A stretch of DNA of 63,580 bases, taken from NCBI RefSeq assembly GCF_000336635.1, contig NZ_AOLY01000036.1, positions 1 to 63,580 of the forward strand. The letters are read 5' to 3'. This DNA comes from Haloarcula japonica DSM 6131. GTDB lineage: Archaea > Halobacteriota > Halobacteria > Halobacteriales > Haloarculaceae. A program made the translations under genes and the position numbers. The notes under the pieces are model-generated. The model was not told the origin of the DNA. It worked only from the letters and a program-made list of their open reading frames with translations, and searched no databases. Each line of letters opens with the position of its first letter. Positions within the stretch are counted from its first letter, which is position 1. Positions 16,575-24,799 of the stretch are shown piece by piece.

Positions 16575-16829
16575 AGTGCACTCAACTCTCTGGACGGCCC
16601 GGTAAAATAGGTTTTCATTCGGACGCCTCGTGTCGGTCGGTCTCACGTTTCTTGTACACAATAGTCGGCTAGCGGCAACTGACCGGCCTCGGAGCCGTGG
16701 GGGGCGAAACTGTGACCGTTCTGGACGACGTTTGACGGCTTCTCAGGCCAGTTCTTCAGGAGAGCGTTCCCAGTTGTTGGTGAAATAGCTGGCATTAAAG
16801 AGGCTTGACGCCAAGCGATACAGACACTA
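16575..16829. other. 255-bp intergenic region
   Basis: I see no credible gene. It should hold the tRNA-Lys promoter near its left edge. A TATA-like cattaaag (16793-16800) lies about 33 bp before the ATG of the DHH phosphoesterase. Confidence 0.5.
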
Positions 16830-18296
16830 ATGAGTACAGCCAGCGGCATCACGATGGCCTCTATGTCGACCTACGCCATCCTCGGGTGTGGGAGTGTTGG
16901 CCACGCCGTGGCGGAAGAACTCGTCGAGGAGGGGAAAGACGTCCTCATCCTCGACGCGGACGAGGGGCGAGTCGAGGCGCTCCGTGACCAGGACCTCAAC
17001 GCACAGCAGGCGGACATCTGCGAGGCTGACGTCGCCCAGACGGTGGCCGACCGCGATGTGGTTCTCATCATGTCCCCGGACGTGAACGCCAACGCCGAAG
17101 CGGTGCAGAACATCCGCGAGTCCGGCGGCGAGCAGTTTATCGTCGCTCGCGCCGACGACCCGGTGTCCGCCGACGACCTCACGGAACTCGGTGCGGACGT
17201 GGTTATCAATCCCTCCGCGGTTATCGCGGATTCGGCGCTTCGAGCGCTGGAAACTGGTGAACTGGAGTACAAGGCTTCCCAGCTCGGAGACGTCATCGAC
17301 GGGACCGAGGAACGCATGGCGATACTTATCCACCGGTCGCCGGACCCTGACTCCATCGCCTCGGCGGCCGCATTGCGAGCCATCGCTGCGAGCCGTGACG
17401 TAGACGCAGACATCATCTACGAGGGCGAGATCGGGCACCAGGAGAACCGCGCGTTCGTCAATCTCCTCGGCATCGAACTGACTTCGAACGAAGATGTTGA
17501 CCTCGACGAGTACGATACGTTCGCGCTGGTGGACGTTGCCAAGGGCGGCGAACCGGCTATCGACTCGGTCGATATTGTCGTCGACCACTACGAGCACGAA
17601 CACGAACTGGAACACGACGCCGCCTTCTCCGATATCCGACCGAACATCTCGGCCACGTCGACGATTCTGACGAAGTACATTCAGGAACTCGATCTCAATC
17701 TCGACCAGAGCGTCGCCACGGCGCTGCTGTACGGCATCCGCGCCGAGACGCTGGACTTCAAGCGAGATACGACGCCGGCGGACCTGACCGCCGCGGCGTA
17801 TCTGTACCCGTTCGCCGACCACGACACGCTCGAACAGGTCGAGTCGCCGTCGATGAGTCCGGAGACGCTCGACGTGCTCGCCGAGGCGATCCGGAACCGC
17901 GAGGTTCAGGGGAGCCACCTCGTCTCCAACGCCGGGTTCATTCGGGACCGCGACGCGCTGGCACAGGCGGCCCAGCACCTCCTTAATCTGGAGGGGATCA
18001 CGACGACGGCCGTGTTCGCCATCGCCGACGACACGATCTACCTCGCTGCGCGCTCGAAGGACATCCGGATGAACATCGGCAAGGTGCTGTCGGACGCGTT
18101 CGGCGGGATGGGGGAGACAGCGGGTCACTCCACCGACGCTAGCGTCGAGATACCGCTGGGCATCTTCACCGGTCTGGATACGAGCGACGACAACAGAGAT
18201 ACACTGCTGGAACTCACCGAAGAAGCGGTCAAACGGAAACTGTTCGAAGCGATGGGCGTCGACAGTTCCAGTAGCGAGAGTTCGAACGGAAACTAG
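16830..18296 (+). CDS. TrkA-N / DHH / DHHA1 fusion phosphoesterase
   Basis: 488 residues combining three modules. Residues about 12-135 form a TrkA-N Rossmann domain (STYAILGCGSVGHAVAEEL). Residues about 155-330 form a DHH phosphoesterase core, with SPDPDSIASAAAL as metal motif I, DTFALVDVA as motif II and VVDHYEHEHE in place of the DHH motif. Residues about 385-455 form a DHHA1 domain with GGMGETAGHSTDASVEIP. DHH/DHHA1 proteins hydrolyse small phosphodiesters such as c-di-AMP, oligo-RNA or pAp. The TrkA-N domain suggests control by a nucleotide, perhaps linked to K+ homeostasis. The ATG at 16830 fits the TATA spacing; 16863 is an alternative. It overlaps the convergent PRC-barrel gene by a few bases. 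Confidence 0.85.
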   Translation: MSTASGITMASMSTYAILGCGSVGHAVAEELVEEGKDVLILDADEGRVEALRDQDLNAQQADICEADVAQTVADRDVVLIMSPDVNANAEAVQNIRESGGEQFIVARADDPVSADDLTELGADVVINPSAVIADSALRALETGELEYKASQLGDVIDGTEERMAILIHRSPDPDSIASAAALRAIAASRDVDADIIYEGEIGHQENRAFVNLLGIELTSNEDVDLDEYDTFALVDVAKGGEPAIDSVDIVVDHYEHEHELEHDAAFSDIRPNISATSTILTKYIQELDLNLDQSVATALLYGIRAETLDFKRDTTPADLTAAAYLYPFADHDTLEQVESPSMSPETLDVLAEAIRNREVQGSHLVSNAGFIRDRDALAQAAQHLLNLEGITTTAVFAIADDTIYLAARSKDIRMNIGKVLSDAFGGMGETAGHSTDASVEIPLGIFTGLDTSDDNRDTLLELTEEAVKRKLFEAMGVDSSSSESSNGN

Positions 18297-18598
18297 GCGG
18301 GGACTTCTTCTTCTTCGTCGCTGGCTTCGGGCTGGCGGAGCCGTTCGACGATATCGCTGACGATGACGACATCGCCGACAGCCTGAACCCACCGGTACGG
18401 GATGATGACGCCTCGCGATGCGTTCACTTCTTCGTCGAACAGCTCCGTGTTAAGCTGGTGGAGTGCCAGCCCTGTCACTTCCTTGCGGTCGAGTTCCAGC
18501 CGAAGGTCCTCGACTTCGCCGACGAACACGCCGTTTTTCGAATACACCTCGCGACCCACGAGGGCTGTAATCTCCTGTGGCAGATTCTCCATTCCCAT
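18293..18598 (-). CDS. PRC-barrel domain protein
   Basis: 101 residues made almost entirely of one PRC-barrel (ALVGREVYSKNGVFVGEVED, then GVIIPYRWVQAVGDVVIV), with an acidic tail. Similar stand-alone PRC-barrel proteins of haloarchaea (CdpB type) act in cell division with SepF and FtsZ; assigning this one to that role is inference from size and fold. The start at 18598 follows from domain content; ATG 18592 is also possible. The stop codons of this gene and the DHH gene overlap tail to tail. Confidence 0.85.
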   Translation of the reverse strand: MGMENLPQEITALVGREVYSKNGVFVGEVEDLRLELDRKEVTGLALHQLNTELFDEEVNASRGVIIPYRWVQAVGDVVIVSDIVERLRQPEASDEEEEVPA

Positions 18599-18794
18599 AC
18601 GACGGTGGTTGGTCGGACGGCTTATAAAGCTTCTTTGCGACTGAAACGTCTCCGGCTCGGGGGAGCAAATGCTACGAGATTCGCCGGACAACGACTGCTG
18701 GTCTCACTCTGATTCCGCTGCCAGCGTACCCACACAGGGAGCAGTCGCCTGTCTGGGTCGCGGGACTTTTGTCCCGCTTCCCCGTTAGCTCGGT

Positions 18795-19250
18795 ATGCTC
18801 AGCCCTGGCGACCCAGCCCCGGACTTCGACCTGCAGGGGACCGCTGACGGAGGTGTTGGTGCCTATCGGCTGTCGGCCGCAACGAACCGCGCACCGGCGG
18901 TCGTAGCCTTTCTCCCTGATGACGACCCCGAGTCACGGACCGTCCTTACCGAGTTAGCCCAGACAGATTGGGCGAGCGTATCGGACGCTGTAGCAGTTTT
19001 CGGCGTTCTCCCGGCGGGTATTGACGACTGTCGGTCGCTCGCGGCAGCGCTGTCGCTCCCCTACCCGTTGCTGGCCGACACCCACGGCGTCGCTACGCAG
19101 TTCGGCGTCAGAAAACAGGACGGGAGCGTCCAGCGAGCTACATTCGTCGTCGACAAGCGATGTCGTGTTCGGGCGGCAACTGTGTTCGACGACACCGACG
19201 GGACCACGTCGGCCCTCGACAAGGTTCTGCGTTGCCTCGCCGAGTTGTAG
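18795..19250 (+). CDS. Peroxiredoxin-like protein lacking the catalytic cysteine
   Basis: 151 residues with the AhpC/TSA thioredoxin-fold layout: MLSPGDPAPDFDL at the start, a strand-loop AVVAFLPDDDPESRTVLTEL where the peroxidatic P-x-x-x-T-x-x-C should be, and YPLLADTHGVATQFGV. In that loop no cysteine is present; the only cysteines lie near residues 79, 123 and 146. Peroxidase activity by the usual mechanism is therefore unlikely, and the protein may be a structural or regulatory relative. It ends directly against the convergent acetyltransferase gene. Confidence 0.8.
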   Translation: MLSPGDPAPDFDLQGTADGGVGAYRLSAATNRAPAVVAFLPDDDPESRTVLTELAQTDWASVSDAVAVFGVLPAGIDDCRSLAAALSLPYPLLADTHGVATQFGVRKQDGSVQRATFVVDKRCRVRAATVFDDTDGTTSALDKVLRCLAEL

Positions 19251-19790
19251 CTACTCACCGCGGTCTAGCTCGCCTTCTAGCAGCCCGTAGATGTGTACGT
19301 CTTCGTAGCGGCCGTCGCGGAACCAGTGGTCCCGCATCGTCCCCTCGCGCTGGAACCCCGTCTTTTCGAGCACGCGCTGGGACCCTTCGTTTCCGTCGAA
19401 GACCTTCGCGTACACCCGATGGAACCGACGTTCCTGAAAGCCGTACTCGGTGAGCGTCCGGGCGGCGTCGGTCGCGTAACCGTTGCCCCACGCGTCCGGC
19501 GTGAGCCAGTAGCCGAGTTCGGCCATCCCCATCCGGTCTGTGACGTCGTTCAGCCCGATGATACCGACTGCCTCGCCGTCGACGCAGACGAGCAGATGCA
19601 CGTCGTCGGTTTCGCCACTGGCGACGGATTCGACCCACTCACGCTCAGCCTCCTCGGATATCGGCTCTGTGGCCGAGAGGCCGTATCTGACATCCGGGTC
19701 GTTGATCGTCTCTTGCAGGAACTCGACGTCTTCGACTTCGACCGTTCGGAGCGTTACTGTCTCGCCCCGGAGGAATGCTGGTCCGGGCAT
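19251..19790 (-). CDS. RimJ/RimL-type GNAT acetyltransferase
   Basis: 179 residues. The RimJ/RimL pattern is clear: FLRGETVTLRTVEVEDVEFLQ at the N-terminus, ELGYWLTPDAWGNGYATDA with the acetyl-CoA loop, and NEGSQRVLEKTGFQREGTMR near the C-terminus. Relatives acetylate ribosomal protein N-termini or small molecules; which applies here is unknown. The ATG at 19790 is preferred to a TTG at 19796. Confidence 0.87.
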   Translation of the reverse strand: MPGPAFLRGETVTLRTVEVEDVEFLQETINDPDVRYGLSATEPISEEAEREWVESVASGETDDVHLLVCVDGEAVGIIGLNDVTDRMGMAELGYWLTPDAWGNGYATDAARTLTEYGFQERRFHRVYAKVFDGNEGSQRVLEKTGFQREGTMRDHWFRDGRYEDVHIYGLLEGELDRGE

Positions 19791-19845
19791 ACACAAACCG
19801 ACAAGGGGCTACTGAAAGAAGCTTCGGAAGGTGTGTGAGTGAGTT

Positions 19846-19956
19846 TCACGGCTTCCCGTCGTCGGCGAGCAAGCCACACTCCAGCAGATTGACGTACTCG
19901 CCGGTGACGAAGCCGTGGTCGCGGCGTCGTCCCTCCCGCTGGAAATAGTGATGATG
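19846..19956 (-). pseudogene. Remnant of a second acetyltransferase C-terminus
   Basis: On the minus strand, codons HHHYFQREGRRRDHGFVTGE continue to a stop at 19846-19848, ending ECGLLADDGKP. This has the look of a GNAT C-terminus (compare the corresponding WFRDGRYEDVHIYGLLEG of the adjacent gene). No start or acetyl-CoA-binding region is found upstream. It is probably a decayed duplicate. Short length limits certainty. Confidence 0.4.
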
Positions 19957-20015
19957 TGCGAATACCAAGCAGTGAGAAACGACACGTCAAAGGGAACCCA
20001 GCACTGCCCTGAGGT

Positions 20016-20699
20016 ATGGGAACGCCGCTGGATTCACGCGAGGAACAGGCAACGGAGGTCGTCGACCGACTGCACGAGGAATACCCTGACTCGGCGATTT
20101 CACTGAACTACAGCAACCGTCTGGAACTGCTGATTGCTGTCGTCCTCTCGGCGCAGTGTACTGACGAGCGAGTCAACGAAGTCACCGCAGACCTGTTCGA
20201 GAAGTATCAGGGTGCCGAAGAATACGCCGCGGCCACCGAGGAGCAACTCGCCGAGGACATCTACGGCATCACCTTCCACAACAACAAGGGCGGCTACCTC
20301 CAGGGAATCGGTGAAATTCTGATCGAAGAACACGACGGCGAGGTTCCGGACACGATGTCGGCGCTGACCGATCTCCCGGGCGTGGGCCGCAAGACGGCAA
20401 ACGTTGTCCTCCAGCATGGCCACGATGTCGTCGAGGGCATCGTCGTCGACACGCACGTCCAGCGGCTGTCGCGGCGGCTTGGGCTTACTGAGAAGGAACG
20501 GCCGGAAGCCATCGAGCAGGACCTGCTTGACGTGGTGCCCGAAAGCGAGTGGCAGCAGTTCACGCACCTGCTCATCGACCACGGGCGAGCGGTGTGTGGC
20601 GCACGCTCCGCGGACTGTGGAGCGTGCGTGCTCTCGGACATCTGTCCCTCCGAGAAGGGGGACAGCGAGGTCGACCTCGCCAGCGGCGAGGCGTGGTAG
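20016..20699 (+). CDS. nth: Endonuclease III (base-excision DNA glycosylase)
   Basis: 227 residues. Removes oxidised pyrimidines and cuts the abasic site. The helix-hairpin-helix LPGVGRKTANV holds catalytic Lys126; the catalytic Asp is in VDTHVQR (Asp145). A C-terminal C-x6-C-x2-C-x5-C array (about residues 195-211) binds a 4Fe-4S cluster. Length is normal. It is followed closely by a convergent universal stress protein. Confidence 0.94.
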   Translation: MGTPLDSREEQATEVVDRLHEEYPDSAISLNYSNRLELLIAVVLSAQCTDERVNEVTADLFEKYQGAEEYAAATEEQLAEDIYGITFHNNKGGYLQGIGEILIEEHDGEVPDTMSALTDLPGVGRKTANVVLQHGHDVVEGIVVDTHVQRLSRRLGLTEKERPEAIEQDLLDVVPESEWQQFTHLLIDHGRAVCGARSADCGACVLSDICPSEKGDSEVDLASGEAW

Positions 20700-20715
20700 C
20701 TCCGCGTCGAACGGC

Positions 20716-21222
20716 TCAGCCTTCGTCGTCACCGAGGCGTGCAGTGAGTACGGGCACGTCGGACGTCCGAACGACTTTTTCGGCGACGCTGCCGAGCAGA
20801 TACCGCTCGATGCCCGTCCGACCGTGGGTCCCCATGACGATGAGATCGATGTCATGCTCGTCAGCGTAGTCAAGGATTGCGCTGTGCGGTGGACCGCGTT
20901 CAACGGCGGTGACGGTGTCGACTGCGTCGACCTCGTCTGCCGCTGCATCGACGATGGCCTGTGACCGCTCCTGCAGCGACGATTCGATGTTGTGTTCTTC
21001 GCCGACCATACCCGACTCCGACTCGTCGTGCTCCTCCACAGTCATGCCGGTCGTCGCCCCCTCTGGGCCTGCGGCAGTCATCCCGATATGCGGTGACGAC
21101 GTATCGAGGACGGTCATGATGTGTAACGTCGCGTTGTGTGTTTCGGCGAGAGTGCGTGCATGTGCCAGTGCGGCGGCTGCTCCGTCACTACCGTCCGTCG
21201 GAAAGAGAATGTGTTCGTACAT
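20716..21222 (-). CDS. Universal stress protein (UspA family)
   Basis: 168 residues, one Usp domain: [18 protein letters not shown] at the start and the ATP-binding pattern [15 protein letters not shown] near residues 135-149. The middle holds an acidic, Met-rich insert (about 48-80, [19 protein letters not shown]), which lengthens it beyond the usual 140-150 residues. Usp proteins bind ATP and modulate stress survival or neighbouring transporters. The start is the ATG at 21222. Confidence 0.9.
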   Translation of the reverse strand: MYEHILFPTDGSDGAAAALAHARTLAETHNATLHIMTVLDTSSPHIGMTAAGPEGATTGMTVEEHDESESGMVGEEHNIESSLQERSQAIVDAAADEVDAVDTVTAVERGPPHSAILDYADEHDIDLIVMGTHGRTGIERYLLGSVAEKVVRTSDVPVLTARLGDDEG

Positions 21223-21312
21223 TGGAGCCACAGCTAGCGATGGATATGCAATCCTAATGAAACATCTAGTCTGTTCGCAGTTTCCGAGAATCAGACCCGC
21301 TGTCGGCGGGAC

Positions 21313-21795
21313 TCACGCCACGTACCGGAGGGCGTACCGGGCAATACCGACCAGATACGCAAGTAACCAGAAGATGACGTAGCCGAACACACCGATACGG
21401 AGTCGCGAGCGCCAGTGACTGAACGTTTCATCGCCGATTTCGTCCAGTAACAGCTCTTCGTCGTACTCGTTGTAGAGGTCATGCTCCCGCTTCGCCCGGA
21501 AGATACGGACGATTCCCGTCCCACCGAAGGCAAGCAATGCGTATGCCTGCAACCCTAGCATCGCGTGAACAGCGGACAGACCGCCGAGTTGGTCCGGTAA
21601 GCGCGGGATCATCCAGAACACCATCGGGACGGTTGTCAGCACCAGCCCCGTCGTGACGAACTTCAGGTGATGCATGAGCACGTCCCAGGTCACCGGATCC
21701 GTCTCGATGATGTAGTACGCGCCGTACAGGAAACAGGGGAGGCTGAGCGTCACCGACAGTAACACGACTGTGGCCACGAGGCCGTCCGACACCAT
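21313..21795 (-). CDS. Four-helix membrane protein beside the cytochrome bc cluster
   Basis: 160 residues. Hydrophobic segments lie at about 7-28, 42-62, 73-95 and 130-152, with an acidic loop (REHDLYNEYDEELLLDE) between the third and fourth. His residues occur near the membrane (MHHLKF, HAMLG), which could bind heme or a metal, but no canonical motif is present. It is divergent from the acidic membrane protein and respiratory operon to the right, so a role in the same complex or its assembly is a reasonable guess. Confidence 0.75.
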   Translation of the reverse strand: MVSDGLVATVVLLSVTLSLPCFLYGAYYIIETDPVTWDVLMHHLKFVTTGLVLTTVPMVFWMIPRLPDQLGGLSAVHAMLGLQAYALLAFGGTGIVRIFRAKREHDLYNEYDEELLLDEIGDETFSHWRSRLRIGVFGYVIFWLLAYLVGIARYALRYVA

Positions 21796-21882
21796 GGGCC
21801 GACCTAGGGACAGTGCTCGCTAAAGACTGCCGGATGCAGAAGGTCAGAACTTGTAAGCCATCGCGGTCCGTACACTCGGGCA

Positions 21883-22788
21883 ATGGCCGACCCGGACTCG
21901 ACGTCTCCCACGGAGGACGAGCGCGGGAACACCCCTGCGGACTCGGTGACTGCCGAAACCGAACCCGGGGAACCCGTGGCCGAGGGCGATGGCGCTGAGG
22001 CGGACGACGGTGGCGATTCGGGCGAGGCGCTCGACACGGAGGCGCTCCGGAAGCAGGTCGAAGAAAAGTACGACTTCGACAACTTCGGCCCGGCGGATAT
22101 GGCTGAGATGACTGCCGAGGAGTGGGACGTTGCCTTCGACGAGGACTCTTGGATAACCGGCGACGAACTCCTTGACCGGGTCACGCGGGACCTGCGGAAC
22201 CGCGTTGCAAACCGCGACGTGTTCGCCCGCATCGAACGCCATCGGGACCCGCCGCGGGTACTCGCGTACTCCGACGAAGGCTACGCAGTCATCTACCCGG
22301 ACGGAAGCCTCGAAGGGGAGGGGACCGTCATGCGTGACGTGAAGCCCACGGTCGCGCTGTGTTCTATGGATTCCTACGACGTGCCCGAGAACGTCCCCGA
22401 TAGGCCCCTTCCCGAACCGGAGTCAGTTCCCGAGGGTGGCGGCGAACTCGGAAACTGGATGTTACAGGCGATTGCCGGGGCCCAGTTCTTGGCCGGAATT
22501 GCCCTGCTCGGGGGCGCAGTGCTCGCGACCGCTGGCGTTATCGGCAACAGGGGAACCAGCATTGCGCTCCTGGTCGTGGCTGGCGCTGCCTTCATCGGTG
22601 TATCGCTCGTCCTCTTTTTCACCGTCGCAAACGCGAGACTCTCGGATACGTTCCGCGCCGAAGAATACCGGGACAGACTCCGGGCTATCGGACTCGAGGA
22701 CGGCGAACGACCGGAGTTCGTTCCGGAGCTTGACCCACAGAATTCGGGGTCTGGAGACGGGGCGACCGAGACTGACGAAGCCGGGTAA
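21883..22788 (+). CDS. Acidic membrane protein upstream of halocyanin
   Basis: 301 residues. A long acidic, disordered N-terminus (1-50) precedes a soluble domain (about 50-185) containing AEMTAEEWDVAFDEDSWITG and a beta-rich part (EGYAVIYPDGSLEGEGT). Two transmembrane helices follow at about 195-220 and 228-250, then an acidic tail. No catalytic motif is recognised. It lies 64 bp before the halocyanin gene on the same strand. It is probably an accessory factor of the bc-type complex. Confidence 0.75.
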   Translation: MADPDSTSPTEDERGNTPADSVTAETEPGEPVAEGDGAEADDGGDSGEALDTEALRKQVEEKYDFDNFGPADMAEMTAEEWDVAFDEDSWITGDELLDRVTRDLRNRVANRDVFARIERHRDPPRVLAYSDEGYAVIYPDGSLEGEGTVMRDVKPTVALCSMDSYDVPENVPDRPLPEPESVPEGGGELGNWMLQAIAGAQFLAGIALLGGAVLATAGVIGNRGTSIALLVVAGAAFIGVSLVLFFTVANARLSDTFRAEEYRDRLRAIGLEDGERPEFVPELDPQNSGSGDGATETDEAG

Positions 22789-22818
22789 TGACGGTTCCTG
22801 CGGGTGGTATTCGGTGGG

Positions 22819-22828
22819 TTTATACAAA
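22819..22828 (+). promoter_or_regulatory. Probable TATA box of the halocyanin-Rieske-cytochrome b operon
   Basis: tttatacaaa is centred about 30 bp before the halocyanin ATG at 22853, a typical spacing for a leaderless or very short-leader mRNA. The next four genes follow with gaps of at most 4 bp, so this is the likely main promoter. Confidence 0.6.
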
Positions 22829-22852
22829 CTCAGTCCTGATTCCAGAGTGTAT

Positions 22853-23509
22853 ATGAATAGACGGGAGTTCGTCCGGACAGCAGGGGGGGCCGCCGGTGCC
22901 GCGGCGACCCTCAGTGCCACCGGCGCAGCCGCCGCACAGGAGGAAGGCGGTGGCGGTGGCGAAACCGTCCCGGACTACGGCGGTTACCTGGACCAGGTCG
23001 GGAACTTCGACGGGTCGACCGTCGACGCGACCGGGCAGGACACAGCAACTGTCGAGGTCGGCGTACAGGCCAACGGCGGCGCGTACGGGTTCGGTCCGCC
23101 GGCGATTCACGTCGACAACGGTGCGACCGTCCAGTGGGAATGGACGGGCAACGGCGGCGGCCACAACGTCGTCTCGGACGGCGACGGACCACTGGACTCC
23201 GGGAGTACGACCTCCAGTGCTGGCGTCAACTACGAGCACACCTTCGAGGAGGACGGCATCTACCCATTCCTCTGTGTCCCCCACGAGGGACTCAACATGA
23301 AGGGAGCGATTGTCGTCGGCGAAGAGTACCCAACGCAGACAATCGGTGGCGGCGGCCCGGTCGAAGTCAACCCCCACGAGGCCGGCGTCCCGATTCAGCC
23401 ACACTACGTCGGGTTCGGCGCTGGACTCGCGGTCATCATCCCGCTGATTTATACGTTCTTCCAACTGAAGTACGGCGAGTCGCCCCACACTAGCGGAGGG
23501 AACAACTGA
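22853..23509 (+). CDS. Halocyanin (membrane-anchored blue copper protein)
   Basis: 218 residues. A Tat signal (NRREFVRTAGGAAGAAATL) is followed by a plastocyanin-type domain (about 62-156) with copper ligands His104 (GGGHNVV), Cys141, His144 (FLCVPHEGLNM) and Met149. Unlike the lipid-anchored halocyanin of Natronomonas, it ends in a C-terminal transmembrane helix (about 185-204). It sits outside the membrane and most likely carries electrons from the Rieske/cytochrome b complex encoded next to it towards a terminal oxidase. It overlaps the next gene by one base (TGATG). Confidence 0.93.
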   Translation: MNRREFVRTAGGAAGAAATLSATGAAAAQEEGGGGGETVPDYGGYLDQVGNFDGSTVDATGQDTATVEVGVQANGGAYGFGPPAIHVDNGATVQWEWTGNGGGHNVVSDGDGPLDSGSTTSSAGVNYEHTFEEDGIYPFLCVPHEGLNMKGAIVVGEEYPTQTIGGGGPVEVNPHEAGVPIQPHYVGFGAGLAVIIPLIYTFFQLKYGESPHTSGGNN

Positions 23510-23928
23510 TGGCATCCGAAGGCTCCACGTACGGTGATATTCACCGATACGAACCGCCACGCGAGAGCACGGCAGCGGCTGTCGGTATCGTGCTCCTGAC
23601 GATTATTCAGGTCGGTCTCGTCGGACTCTTCACCTACGGCATGATTGCCGGGTGGGCATCCGGTATCGGGACGACACTGACGGTCCGCCTCATCGAGGCC
23701 AATATGTTTATGGGCGGCGTGTTGACGGCGATTTTCATCGACCTGTCGTTCATCATGCTGCTGTATCGCAAGGAGTTCCTCCCCGACGTGATGATCGTCA
23801 AGAAGCGCCGTCGCAAGTGGGAAGACCTCTACATCCGTCAGGAAGACGTCGACGGAGAGACGGTGGCGGACGGAGACAAGTTCGCAGAGACATTCAAACG
23901 CGCGGTGTACCCATACTACAAGAAATAA
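23509..23928 (+). CDS. Small membrane subunit of the bc-type complex (unknown family)
   Basis: 139 residues. Two transmembrane helices (about 24-48 and 60-84) are followed by a basic cytoplasmic segment (VKKRRRKWEDLYIRQEDV) and a helical tail ending YPYYKK. No cofactor motif. It is translationally coupled to halocyanin (TGATG) and ends 1 bp before the Rieske gene. This position, inside the redox operon, strongly suggests a structural subunit. Confidence 0.82.
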   Translation: MASEGSTYGDIHRYEPPRESTAAAVGIVLLTIIQVGLVGLFTYGMIAGWASGIGTTLTVRLIEANMFMGGVLTAIFIDLSFIMLLYRKEFLPDVMIVKKRRRKWEDLYIRQEDVDGETVADGDKFAETFKRAVYPYYKK

Positions 23929-23929
23929 C

Positions 23930-24796
23930 ATGCCACTTGATGAAGACAAATACCCGGCCGAAACAGGCCGTCGTCGCTTCGTAAAGGGCGTCGTCGGGAG
24001 TGCGGCACTCTCCAGCGTCGGCGTCGGTGGCGCCGCAGCCGTCGACGCGACGACTGACGCCGCCGGCGAAGGTGGCGGGACGACCCCGTTCGTCGCTGTC
24101 GAGAATACCGGTGGACCGGCCCCGCGAGGGATGCCGATCATCCCTATCGAGATCGACGGTGGCGAGATCAGCGGCCATTGGCCGGAGTACGACGAAGACG
24201 CCGGTGCAGCTGTCGAGACGGACTTCGGTGGAAGCGGCATTGACTACTCCTCGCAGTGGTTCCAGTACTGCGGTATCCAGAGTACTGCAGCTATCTACCC
24301 ACAATCCGACCGGAACAACACGTTCCTCAACGACACTGGGAGCTTCTCCTGGCAGGGGGAGTACGAGTCCGGAAAACCACTTACGGTCGATATGTTCGAG
24401 GACTACCAGGACTGGGGCAACGGCATCGGCGACTCCGGCATCGGAAAGCCCGCAAGTGTCGTCTGGCGGACCAACAGCGATGGAAAGAACGGCGCTCCGG
24501 TGCAGATAATCAGGTCAGTCGAAGTCGAGAAGATGGCCAATGGCGAGGGCGAGTACGCGGACCTTCCCGGAAGCGTCCAGTCGTTCGTCTCTGAGGCGAC
24601 TGACCAGGGCTTCATCGCCTGGCTGAACAAATGCACGCACTTCTGTTGCGTGCCAGGGTTCAAAACGCAGAGCGGGAGCGCCAACTTCGGCGCGGCCAAC
24701 GACATCTACTGTCAGTGCCACCAGTCCGTGTATGACCCGTTCAGTCCCGTGCAATCGACGTTCGTGGCGCTGCCACGCCCACCAAAAACGGAGTAA
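23930..24796 (+). CDS. Rieske iron-sulphur protein of the bc-type complex
   Basis: 288 residues. A Tat signal (GRRRFVKGVVGSAALSS) is expected to stay as the membrane anchor. The Rieske fold is C-terminal: box I C-T-H-F-C-C (Cys235, His237) and box II C-Q-C-H-Q-S (Cys261, His264), with Cys240 and Cys263 placed to form the stabilising disulphide. A domain of about 150 residues between anchor and cluster is longer than in mitochondrial proteins. It accepts an electron from menaquinol and passes it on, presumably to halocyanin. Confidence 0.93.
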   Translation: MPLDEDKYPAETGRRRFVKGVVGSAALSSVGVGGAAAVDATTDAAGEGGGTTPFVAVENTGGPAPRGMPIIPIEIDGGEISGHWPEYDEDAGAAVETDFGGSGIDYSSQWFQYCGIQSTAAIYPQSDRNNTFLNDTGSFSWQGEYESGKPLTVDMFEDYQDWGNGIGDSGIGKPASVVWRTNSDGKNGAPVQIIRSVEVEKMANGEGEYADLPGSVQSFVSEATDQGFIAWLNKCTHFCCVPGFKTQSGSANFGAANDIYCQCHQSVYDPFSPVQSTFVALPRPPKTE

Positions 24797-24799
24797 TCA

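Noticed and set aside
16643..16852. 69-residue open frame on the minus strand
   Set aside because: It overlaps the promoter and start of the DHH gene and has no haloarchaeal acidic bias.
16827..18392. 521-residue open frame antisense to the DHH gene
   Set aside because: Long antisense frames arise from GC-rich codon bias; the sequence is Arg/Val-rich with no domain.
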